The notes under the pieces: generated by a model
Databases searched by the model: none
What the model was told of the DNA's origin: nothing
Seen by the model: only the letters and a program-made list of their open reading frames with translations
Shown here: in pieces, positions 1-5,379 of the stretch
Layout of the letters: each line of letters opens with the position of its first letter
How positions within the stretch are numbered: position 1 is the first letter of the stretch
Program-made: the position numbers and the translations under genes
From: CATZDY01 sp045599035
GTDB taxonomy: Bacteria; Bacillota; Desulfotomaculia; Desulfotomaculales; Desulfocucumaceae
Reading direction: 5' to 3'
Length of the DNA: 5,551 nucleotides
Assembly (NCBI GenBank): GCA_045599035.1
Contig: JAZRVI010000043.1
Location: 1-5,551 of the forward strand

Positions 1-141
1 AATCTTCAAATACATGGTAGGCTGGGAACCAGCCGAACCTGACGCTTGTGGACATTGTGTAAGACTTGAGCTAACGATTATGTTAGCCAGGCAGTAGTGG
101 TTGAAGCAAGAAACTCGGTAATTTATTGCCGAGTAGTTCAC
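1..141 (+). mobile_element. Right end of a truncated-by-window IS200/IS605-family (TnpB-type) element
   Basis: This is the 3' end of a TnpB-encoding element whose body lies left of the window. The sequence shows a GAAGCAAGAA block at 103-112. A 9-bp hairpin follows (113-121 pairing with 126-134, one G-T pair, loop TTTA), then AGTTCAC at 135-141. This order, GAAGCAAGAA, hairpin, AGTTCA, is the characteristic right end of many IS605/IS1341-type elements, and cleavage normally falls just after the TTCA-type tetranucleotide. The boundary is therefore placed at about 141; one or two bases either way are possible. No inverted repeats or target duplications are expected for this family. Whether a TnpA is present cannot be seen. 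Confidence 0.75.
2..97 (+). CDS. tnpB: TnpB RNA-guided endonuclease, C-terminal tail (5' end outside window)
   Basis: An open frame enters from the left edge and ends at TAG (95-97). It gives 31 residues that include GWEPAEPDACGHCVR. The position just before the GAAGCAAGAA right-end signature, and the Glu-Pro-x-x-Ala-Cys-Gly-x-x-Val-Arg pattern, fit the variable tail that follows the RuvC-III motif in IS605 OrfB/TnpB proteins. All catalytic motifs lie outside the window, so activity cannot be judged. In this family the tnpB 3' end doubles as omegaRNA sequence, which agrees with the two perfect hairpins inside this coding stretch. If the frame is accidental, the region would be omegaRNA only. 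The identification rests on context more than on the short peptide. Confidence 0.65.
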   Translation: MFKYMVGWEPAEPDACGHCVRLELTIMLARQ

Positions 142-155
142 ATTCCAAATTAAAC

Positions 156-159
156 GGAG
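156..159 (+). promoter_or_regulatory. Shine-Dalgarno site of cbiA
   Basis: GGAG lies 6 nt before the ATG at 166 and 9 nt before the second ATG at 169. Both are good spacings, so the exact start (MMKIP or MKIP) is undecided. The site is only 14 bp past the IS right end, so the insertion kept the ribosome site but must have separated cbiA from any older upstream promoter. No promoter with clear -35 and -10 boxes was seen in 98-155, so transcription probably enters from the element or from further left. Confidence 0.7.
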
Positions 160-165
160 TCTGAG

Positions 166-1575
166 ATGATGAAAATTCCCCGGCTGGTTATTGCTGCTCC
201 CCATGGGCGTTCCGGCAAAACTACAATTACCCTGGGTCTTTTGGCAGCTTTAAGATTGAAAAACTATCGGGTACAGCCCTTTAAAAAAGGCCCGGATTTT
301 ATTGATCCCGGCTGGATGTCCCTGTTGAGCGGCCAAAGCTGCCGCAATTTGGATCCTTACTTTATGACCCCAGCCATTATCAAAAATTCGGTTATTACCT
401 ATGGCAGCCAAAATGATCTGACTTTGATTGAAGGAGCCATGGGTCTTTTTGATGGAGTAGATTTGGCCGGAAGCGGCAGTACCGCCGAAATTGCCAAAAT
501 AACCCGATCCCCGGTGCTTTTGGTTATTGACTGCACCAGAATGACCCGGAGTGTGGCGGCTTTGCTGCAAGGCTTTATGCATTTTGATCCAGAGCTGAAA
601 ATCAGCGGGGTAATTTTGAATAAGGTAGCTCGTCCTCGCCACGAAGCCTTGCTCCGCAAATCGGTGGCCGAATATTGCAATTTGCCGGTTTTGGGGGTCT
701 TTCCCAAGGTGACTGATTTTTTAATTCCGGATCGGCATTTGGGCTTGATTCCGGCGGGAGAAAGAAGCGAATTGGCTGGTCAGATTCAGCAAATTGGGGA
801 AGCTGCCTTGCAGCATCTGGAATGGGAGAAAATTCTGGAGCTGGCGGCTTTGGCTCCGGCTTTGGACAAAGAAACGGAATTAATTGCTCGTCAATCCCAG
901 GGCAAAGGCTTGAAGCTGGGCTATTGCTGGGATGAAGCCTTTAGCTTTTATTATCCGGAAAACCTGGAGGCTCTGGAAAAAACCGGAGCCAAACTGGAGA
1001 AAATTAATACCCTGCACCAGGCTGTTTTGCCGCCGGATTTGGATGGTCTTTATATCGGGGGCGGATTTCCGGAGGTGTTTGCCGCAGAACTGGAAGCTAA
1101 CCACAGCTTACGCCGGCAGATTCGCTGTAAGGCTGAACAGGGAATGCCCATTTATGCTGAATGTGGTGGGCTGATTTATTTAAGCCAAAGTTTGACCTGG
1201 CAGGGGCAAAGCCATCATATGGTTGGTTTATTTCCTTTGGAAATTGAAATGACCACCAAACCTCAGGGGCATGGCTATGAAAAGGTCAGAGTGGAAAAAC
1301 CCAACCCTTATTTTGCGGTGGGCAGTGAGTTAATTGGGCATGAATTTCATAATACCAGAGTGCTTTTTCAGCCGGATTTTCAGCTCCAGGATCTGGTTTT
1401 CGGCCTGCAAAAGGGCAGCGGCATGGGACAAGTGGAAGGAATAAAGCGAGATGGCATAACTCAAAAGCGGGTTTTGGCTTCCTATTTGCATATTCACGCT
1501 TCGGCTGTACCCCAATGGGCTTCCGCATTTGTGCATTTGGCGGAACAGTATCAAAAGGAACGGCTTCATAAATAA
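166..1575 (+). CDS. cbiA: Cobyrinate a,c-diamide synthase family glutamine amidotransferase (CbiA/CobB)
   Basis: The 469-residue protein has the two-domain build and usual length of CbiA. The N-terminal synthetase domain carries the P-loop GRSGKTT (14-20, Lys18), GPDFIDPG (42-49) and IEGAMGLFDG (88-97). A linker leads to a class I glutaminase domain with YIGGGFPE (296-303), nucleophile Cys333 in YAECGG, and SYLHIH near the end, where His442 is the likely catalytic His. All key residues are present, so it should be active. CbiA uses ATP and glutamine to amidate the a and c carboxylates of cobyrinate in the cytosol during anaerobic B12 synthesis. Close relatives act on other macrocycles: CfbB on Ni-sirohydrochlorin (coenzyme F430), DsrN on siroheme, CobB on hydrogenobyrinate. 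Sequence alone does not choose among them. No other cbi/cob gene is in the window, so the substrate is uncertain; the family call is firm. Its 3' end overlaps the convergent permease gene by 10 bp. Confidence 0.9.
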   Translation: MMKIPRLVIAAPHGRSGKTTITLGLLAALRLKNYRVQPFKKGPDFIDPGWMSLLSGQSCRNLDPYFMTPAIIKNSVITYGSQNDLTLIEGAMGLFDGVDLAGSGSTAEIAKITRSPVLLVIDCTRMTRSVAALLQGFMHFDPELKISGVILNKVARPRHEALLRKSVAEYCNLPVLGVFPKVTDFLIPDRHLGLIPAGERSELAGQIQQIGEAALQHLEWEKILELAALAPALDKETELIARQSQGKGLKLGYCWDEAFSFYYPENLEALEKTGAKLEKINTLHQAVLPPDLDGLYIGGGFPEVFAAELEANHSLRRQIRCKAEQGMPIYAECGGLIYLSQSLTWQGQSHHMVGLFPLEIEMTTKPQGHGYEKVRVEKPNPYFAVGSELIGHEFHNTRVLFQPDFQLQDLVFGLQKGSGMGQVEGIKRDGITQKRVLASYLHIHASAVPQWASAFVHLAEQYQKERLHK

Positions 1576-2675
1576 AAATAATAGGTAAGAAAGGCCAGAA
1601 CAAACAGGAAGATAAAGTTAAAGCTGGTAAAGATCAAAAGAAACCAGCCCTTTTGAGCATTTTTTCGCTGAATATAAATTTTATAGGAAATCAGGCTGGC
1701 CATGGAAGCAATTAAAGTACCCAATCCGCCCAGATTGGTTCCCAAAAGCAGACTCCTGGACTCCTGGGTAAAGGAAGCCAGCATAATGGTGGTGGGAATA
1801 TCATTGATTACCTGGCTGAGAAGCAGACCGACCCAGAAAACCCGCCCCTGCAAGACATCCAGAACCCAATTTTGTACTGTATCTAAAGCGGCCATGTTTT
1901 CCACAAAAATGAAAAAGCAAATAAAGGTCAGCAGCAGGCTGTAATCAATTTCCTTAAATAAAAGCCGATCCGTGGCCAAAAGAACGGCTGCAATTATACC
2001 CAGACAAAGTAAAGCTGGAATAAGCTTTACAACTGTTAGTAAACAAATAAAAAACAGCAAAAGATATTTTAGTAAAATCCGGCGGTTGAGCTGAACTGGT
2101 TTGGGGCTGACCTGGTGAGTCAAGGGAGTGTTTTGGATAAAAAACAAACTAAAGCCCAGCAAGATCAGCGATAAAATCCAAATTGGCAAAGTAATTTGGA
2201 AAAATTCGCTGAGGGACATTTGATAAAAATCATAGATAAATAAATTTTTGGGATTGCCGACTGGAGTAAGCAGACTGCCCAGATTGGCAGCAATGGTTTC
2301 CAGAACAATTAGCTTGATCAAAACCCTTTCAGACTGATCCTGCCAAAGCTGACAGGTCAGGGGAACAAAAATTAACAGGGTAACATCATTAGTAATTAAA
2401 GTGGCCGAAAAAAAGCACAGGCCAATTAAAATGGCAAAAACCGGTCGGGTTTGGGGGGCGTATTTCAGTAAAAGCTGAGATAGAAAAGGAAATAAGCCGG
2501 AATGCTTCCAGCCGGAAATAACTGCCATTAAGCAAAAAAGTAAAATAATTACCTGCCAATTAATATAGTTTACATATTTGATGGAAGGCGGATTGAAAAA
2601 CATGGAACCAAGAGCCAGGAGTAAAGCGATAACCAGAATATTTTCTTTTATCAGCAGCTTCCAAAATTTTTTCAA
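1566..2675 (-). CDS. Ion transporter superfamily permease (ArsB/NhaD/SLC13-like anion or cation transporter)
   Basis: This 369-residue protein is very hydrophobic, with about ten membrane segments (first around 13-30, next 40-56, 78-95, 98-110), and is surely an inner-membrane carrier. It shows the paired repeat motifs of the ArsB/NhaD/DASS fold. In the first half these are TNDVTLLIFVPLT (95-107) followed by NLGSLLTPVGNPKNL (131-145). In the second half they are INDIPTT (290-296) followed by GTNLGGLGTLIAS (312-324). The two Asn-Asp sites and the two Gly-rich hairpins form the substrate and ion sites in this superfamily. Members carry arsenite, Na+/H+, citrate or other di- and tricarboxylates, sulfate or silicate, so the substrate is open. 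It is slightly shorter than typical relatives (about 400-430). The TTG start is chosen because AGGGAGG stands 8 nt upstream. It is transcribed toward cbiA and divergently from the GTPase gene. A role in supplying an ion to the neighbouring cofactor genes is only a guess. Confidence 0.8.
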   Translation of the reverse strand: MKKFWKLLIKENILVIALLLALGSMFFNPPSIKYVNYINWQVIILLFCLMAVISGWKHSGLFPFLSQLLLKYAPQTRPVFAILIGLCFFSATLITNDVTLLIFVPLTCQLWQDQSERVLIKLIVLETIAANLGSLLTPVGNPKNLFIYDFYQMSLSEFFQITLPIWILSLILLGFSLFFIQNTPLTHQVSPKPVQLNRRILLKYLLLFFICLLTVVKLIPALLCLGIIAAVLLATDRLLFKEIDYSLLLTFICFFIFVENMAALDTVQNWVLDVLQGRVFWVGLLLSQVINDIPTTIMLASFTQESRSLLLGTNLGGLGTLIASMASLISYKIYIQRKNAQKGWFLLIFTSFNFIFLFVLAFLTYYFYL

Positions 2676-2683
2676 GATAATCG

Positions 2684-2690
2684 CCTCCCT
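2684..2690 (-). promoter_or_regulatory. Shine-Dalgarno site fixing the TTG start of the permease
   Basis: Read on the minus strand, AGGGAGG is a near-perfect anti-16S match placed 8 nt before TTG (2675-2673). No in-frame ATG lies at a suitable distance, so this site decides in favour of the TTG start. Confidence 0.75.
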
Positions 2691-2695
2691 AAATT

Positions 2696-2723
2696 ATTGT
2701 ATCAAAATAGCCAAACAATGCAA
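2696..2723 (-). promoter_or_regulatory. Possible sigma-A promoter for the permease gene
   Basis: On the minus strand TTGCAT (2723-2718) and TACAAT (2701-2696) are separated by 16 bp. The -10 box matches 5 of 6 consensus bases and the -35 only TTG. Initiation 6-7 bases downstream would fall at about 2690, right at the Shine-Dalgarno, giving an unusually short leader of about 15 nt. The match is therefore modest and the call is tentative. The same 66-bp divergent interval must also serve the GTPase gene, for which I found no convincing boxes. Confidence 0.3.
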
Positions 2724-2730
2724 GTAAAAA

Positions 2731-2735
2731 GAAGG
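2731..2735 (+). promoter_or_regulatory. Shine-Dalgarno site fixing the ATG start of the GTPase gene
   Basis: GAAGG lies 6 nt before ATG at 2742, directly ahead of a sequence beginning MKLVTVSG, a normal N-terminus for a P-loop protein. An upstream in-frame TTG at 2697 and ATGs at 2718 and 2736 would add a tail with no family resemblance and lack a site at good spacing. Confidence 0.65.
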
Positions 2736-2741
2736 ATGCGT

Positions 2742-3425
2742 ATGAAATTGGTAACTGTAAGCGGCCCTCCGGCTTCCGGCAAGACCGCCGTTATTGTGCA
2801 TTTAATTCACTATTTACGCCAAAAGCAGCTTAAAGCCGGGGTGGTCAAATTTGATTGCCTGGCTACCGGGGATGGGGAAATCTATACCCGGCATCAAATT
2901 CCAGTACAGATTGGTTTGGCCGGCAACCTTTGTCCGGATCACTATTTTGGCGGGAATGCGGAAATTTGTTTTGATTGGGGTTTAAAGGAACAGTTTGATT
3001 ATTTGATTATCGAAAGTGCCGGTTTGTGCAACCGCTGTTCTCCTCATTTAACTGGGCAATATGCTATTTGCGTAATTGATAATTTAATGGGGACAGAGGC
3101 TCCCCGCAAAATTGGCCCCATGCTGAAAATGGCTGATGCAGTAGCCATTACCAAAGGGGATGTAGTTTCCCAGGCTGAACGGGAAATTTATGCCCTGCAA
3201 ATCCGTCGGGCTAATCCTCAGGGCTTAATTTTGTCGGTCAACGGCATTACCGGTCAGGGCTGCGAAGCTTTGGGGGAGGTTATGCAGCAAAAGGCCAGGG
3301 ACTATACTCCTGAAACTGCCTTGCGTTATGCCATGCCAGCCGCCATTTGCACCTATTGTCGAGGTATAACCAGTCTGGACAGCAATTTGCTGGTGGGGGC
3401 TTTTAAAGAAATGACCATTAAATAG
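2742..3425 (+). CDS. HypB/UreG/CobW-like SIMIBI GTPase, probable metallochaperone
   Basis: This 227-residue soluble protein has a Walker A GPPASGKT (8-15), a switch/Walker B-like segment YLIIESAGLC (87-96), and TKGD (137-140) as the guanine-specificity motif, so GTP is the likely nucleotide. This order matches the HypB/UreG/CobW NTPases that deliver nickel or other metals to enzymes or cofactors in the cytosol. It is cysteine-rich: Cys39, Cys64, Cys76, Cys96-x-x-Cys99 next to His102, and Cys203-x-x-Cys206 near the C-terminus, all plausible metal ligands. HypB places a Cys-Pro after its switch II (ENxGNLVCP); here the equivalent stretch reads ESAGLCNRCSPH, so it resembles HypB without being a standard one. 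No hyp or ure genes are visible. Its neighbours are a CbiA-type amidase and an ion permease, which suggests a metal-cofactor task, perhaps metal loading of a tetrapyrrole; that is inference. No clear terminator precedes the insertion downstream. Confidence 0.7.
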   Translation: MKLVTVSGPPASGKTAVIVHLIHYLRQKQLKAGVVKFDCLATGDGEIYTRHQIPVQIGLAGNLCPDHYFGGNAEICFDWGLKEQFDYLIIESAGLCNRCSPHLTGQYAICVIDNLMGTEAPRKIGPMLKMADAVAITKGDVVSQAEREIYALQIRRANPQGLILSVNGITGQGCEALGEVMQQKARDYTPETALRYAMPAAICTYCRGITSLDSNLLVGAFKEMTIK

Positions 3426-3479
3426 TCCTGTGTAAATAAAATCTGAAAGAGTATTTAAAGCTGAAAATAGTTATAATTT

Positions 3480-3530
3480 GCGGCGTAAAACCCATGTGCT
3501 TGCACGTGGGATATAAGCCGCTTTAATTTT
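3480..3530 (+). repeat. Left-end imperfect palindrome of the second element, followed by a T-rich tract
   Basis: An outer stem GCGGC/GCCGC (3480-3484 with 3517-3521) encloses two six-base unpaired sides. Inside is an 8-bp stem CCCATGTG/CACGTGGG (3491-3498 with 3503-3510, one G-T pair) closed by a CTTG tetraloop. Subterminal hairpins of this kind are what Y1 transposases recognise at IS200/IS605 left ends. The stem is followed by TTTAATTTTT (3521-3530), so in RNA it could also act as a weak intrinsic terminator for transcripts leaving the GTPase gene. That second role is inference, because the U-run is interrupted by AA. Confidence 0.65.
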
Positions 3531-3543
3531 TAACTCCAGCTTG

Positions 3544-3572
3544 TTGACAATTACATGGATTGAATATATAAT
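3544..3572 (+). promoter_or_regulatory. Consensus sigma-A promoter of the second element
   Basis: TTGACA (3544-3549) and TATAAT (3567-3572) are both 6-of-6 consensus hexamers with the optimal 17-bp spacer. Initiation would fall near 3579. The transcript would run through a short leader of about 35 nt into the small reading frame at 3614 and then tnpB. So perfect a promoter inside a mobile element implies strong transcription unless it is repressed; the small ribbon-helix-helix-like product just downstream is a natural candidate for such a repressor. Confidence 0.85.
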
Positions 3573-3613
3573 CTATGTGTAACTTAAAGACACAAACAAA
3601 AGAAAAATATTTA

Positions 3614-3736
3614 ATGGCAAGACCTAAAAGTAATAATCTACAGATAAACATTTCTATTCCATCCGAATGAAAGTACCAATTAGAAAATCTTGCTCGTATC
3701 TATTCAAGTGAAAAAACGATTAAGAAATATATATGA
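3614..3736 (+). pseudogene. Small ribbon-helix-helix-like regulator frame interrupted by one TGA
   Basis: From ATG 3614 the frame reads MARPKSNNLQINISIPSE, meets TGA at 3668-3670, and continues in the same frame with KYQLENLARIYSSEK and a few more residues to TGA at 3734-3736. That last stop overlaps the tnpB ATG in an ATGA. The basic N-terminus, the beta-strand LQINISIP and the amphipathic helix KYQLENLAR suggest a CopG/Arc-type ribbon-helix-helix DNA-binding protein, with the TGA standing where TGG (Trp) would fit well. At 40 codons the frame is a little short for such a fold, so part of the second helix may be lost. No good Shine-Dalgarno is seen. Either this is a once-coupled autoregulator inactivated by one nonsense change, or the 18-codon product is all that is made. 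The peptide is too short for a firm family call. Confidence 0.5.
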
Positions 3737-5379
3737 ACAGAAAAATGCAGACTAACAATCTAAATACAACTGAATATAAGAAATTGTTAAGACGATTCCA
3801 TAGTCTGTCTGATAGACATGTTTTGGTAATAGAAACAGATACGCCTAATCAGGCTAAATATCGTATTTTTCATGATTCTGAATTACTTCGTAAGGCAGGC
3901 AATGAACTTACTGCTATTATGAGAAACAACTATAAGCAGCTCCTTCGTACTAAAGAATATGGAAAACTAAAAAATTTATACGGTAAATATTCCGAAAAGA
4001 AAGAAAAAGAAAAGCGTAAAGATATTGCAAAGCAGATGGAAGAAATGCAAAAGCAATATAATGTTACATGGGATTTTTGCAGAACTTCTATGATACCTAT
4101 TGGTAAGAAGTACGGTCTTAATTCTATTTTTGCCCTGACAAAAGCAGAAGATATATGGAGTGGTATAGAAAAATGTCTCTATGGCAATGGGAAAGAGATA
4201 CATTTTACGAAATACGGTAACTACTCTTCCATCCGTGCAAAGCAATCAGACAGAGGAATTATTCTTAAAATACGGGATAACTCTGTAATACTAAAATACA
4301 ATAAATTTTCGTTTGGACTTATAGAAAAAGATAGATTCCATAACGATGAGATAAAGGCTATCATAAACTATATGTCACAGCCGGAAGTTGTAGATGAAAA
4401 TGCTGTAATTACATTGACAGAATACGGTATATGTACTGATACATACAGACCCTGCTATGTAACTTTTGTACCGCAAATAATAAGAAATAAATTAAGAATA
4501 TTTGCTCACATAACCGTAGAAGGCAAAGCAAAACCTAAATATGATCAATACGGTAATCCAAGGCATAATTACGGCCAGGGGAATGTAGGTTGTGATATAG
4601 GAGTACAAACAATAGCCTATACATCTAAATCCGAAGTAGGATTAAAGAATCTTGCTGAAAGAGGCACTTCTATATCTGACAGAGAACGACAAGAAAGATT
4701 ACTGTATAGAAGAATGGACAGGTCACGCAGAGCGACTAATCCAGACAATTACAACCCTGACGGTACTATTAAAAAAGGCAGAAAGACCTGGAAATACTCT
4801 AATAGATACAAGAAACTGAAAGCTAAATATTCTGAACTATGCAGAATAAATGCAATAAATCGCAAAATTGCAATAAATGAAGATGTAAACCACATAAGAA
4901 GCCTTGGAAATATCTTTGTAACCGAATCTGAGAATGCGGATAGATTAAAGAAAAAGGCTAAAAATACAACTAAGGCCGATAACGGTAAATATAGGCGTAA
5001 GAAACGATTTGGAAAATCAATCCAAAATAGATGCCCAGGATATTTCCAAATGCAGGTTAAAAAGAAATTTGAATCAACAGGCGGTTTGTATTATGAAGCA
5101 GCAAATGATTATAGGGCAAGCCAATACGACCATACAGCTGACGACTATATTAAAAAGAAATTAAGCCAAAGAATATATAAACTTACAGACGGAACAGAGG
5201 TACAAAGGGATTGGTATTCATCATATTTGCTCTACTGTTTCGATAATATAAAGCAGGAAATAAACAAAGATAAATGTAACAAAGAATTTAAGGTATTACA
5301 TGGTAAAGAAAAAGCCTTAATTGAATGGATTAAGGCTAATAATGTAAAGGTATTAAATAGTGGAATTAAATTAGCATAA
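3733..5379 (+). CDS. tnpB: TnpB-family RNA-guided nuclease (IS605 OrfB), zinc-ribbon-less subfamily
   Basis: The 548-residue protein is longer than the common TnpB of about 370-430. Its N-terminal half holds a very basic, probably coiled segment (about 75-110) and the wedge/recognition-type region. The C-terminal half is a RuvC nuclease: RuvC-I NVGCDIGVQTIAY with Asp288, RuvC-II NIFVTESEN with Glu398, and RuvC-III VQRDWYSSYLLYC with Asp493, so the catalytic triad is complete. Between II and III are RKKRFGKSIQNRCPGYF and then ASQYDHTADDYIKKKLSQR. Usual TnpBs have two CxxC pairs here; none remain, as in a known group of Bacillota transposase-annotated proteins with a QRDLYSAFLI-type ending. The role expected is omegaRNA-guided DNA cleavage that keeps the element in place. 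Start at 3733 is supported by the ATGA overlap with the upstream small frame; a Shine-Dalgarno is weak, and Met5 (3745) is an alternative. AT-rich codon use contrasts with the genes to the left. Confidence 0.85.
   Translation: MNRKMQTNNLNTTEYKKLLRRFHSLSDRHVLVIETDTPNQAKYRIFHDSELLRKAGNELTAIMRNNYKQLLRTKEYGKLKNLYGKYSEKKEKEKRKDIAKQMEEMQKQYNVTWDFCRTSMIPIGKKYGLNSIFALTKAEDIWSGIEKCLYGNGKEIHFTKYGNYSSIRAKQSDRGIILKIRDNSVILKYNKFSFGLIEKDRFHNDEIKAIINYMSQPEVVDENAVITLTEYGICTDTYRPCYVTFVPQIIRNKLRIFAHITVEGKAKPKYDQYGNPRHNYGQGNVGCDIGVQTIAYTSKSEVGLKNLAERGTSISDRERQERLLYRRMDRSRRATNPDNYNPDGTIKKGRKTWKYSNRYKKLKAKYSELCRINAINRKIAINEDVNHIRSLGNIFVTESENADRLKKKAKNTTKADNGKYRRKKRFGKSIQNRCPGYFQMQVKKKFESTGGLYYEAANDYRASQYDHTADDYIKKKLSQRIYKLTDGTEVQRDWYSSYLLYCFDNIKQEINKDKCNKEFKVLHGKEKALIEWIKANNVKVLNSGIKLA

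Larger units (their letters stand above)
1..157 (+). ncRNA. omegaRNA 3' portion (scaffold to about 141, presumed guide 142-157)
   Basis: TnpB works with a right-end-derived omegaRNA whose last scaffold hairpin abuts the element boundary; the next roughly 16 bases of flanking DNA act as the guide. Three hairpins are visible. The first is GGCTGG/CCAGCC (20-25 with 29-34, GAA loop). The second is GCTAAC/GTTAGC (70-75 with 82-87). The third is the terminal 9-bp stem (113-121 with 126-134), preceded by GAAGCAAGAA. The presumed guide (142-157) is the start of the cbiA leader and includes the first two bases of its Shine-Dalgarno. The 5' end is outside the window. Expression is not shown; the call rests on structure and the family signature. 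Confidence 0.7.

Noticed and set aside
1..165. Cobalamin riboswitch ahead of cbiA
   Set aside because: No B12-box-like sequence or adenosylcobalamin riboswitch core is seen; the structure here is explained by the IS605-type right end.
399..1603. Several minus- and plus-strand open frames inside cbiA
   Set aside because: They overlap a gene with full family motifs, lack Shine-Dalgarno sites and show no recognisable domains.
2697..2741. N-terminal extension of the GTPase from the TTG at 2697
   Set aside because: It has no Shine-Dalgarno at a proper spacing and adds residues unlike the family; ATG 2742 has GAAGG and starts directly before the P-loop strand.
3472..3477. TATAAT just before the left-end hairpin as a promoter
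   Set aside because: No -35-like hexamer lies 15-19 bp upstream, and AT-rich DNA gives such matches by chance.
3480..3521. CRISPR repeat or tRNA-like structure
   Set aside because: The palindrome occurs once, with no spacers, no repeats and no cloverleaf; it fits an IS left-end hairpin better.
3614..3736. Genome-wide recoding of UGA as Trp
   Set aside because: The permease gene uses TGA as its natural stop, and all the large genes use TGG for Trp with no internal TGA, so the lone TGA is not evidence for a variant code.
3976..4245. Minus-strand open frame within tnpB
   Set aside because: It is a low-complexity Phe/Leu-rich shadow of the Lys/Glu-rich tnpB sequence, with no ribosome site.
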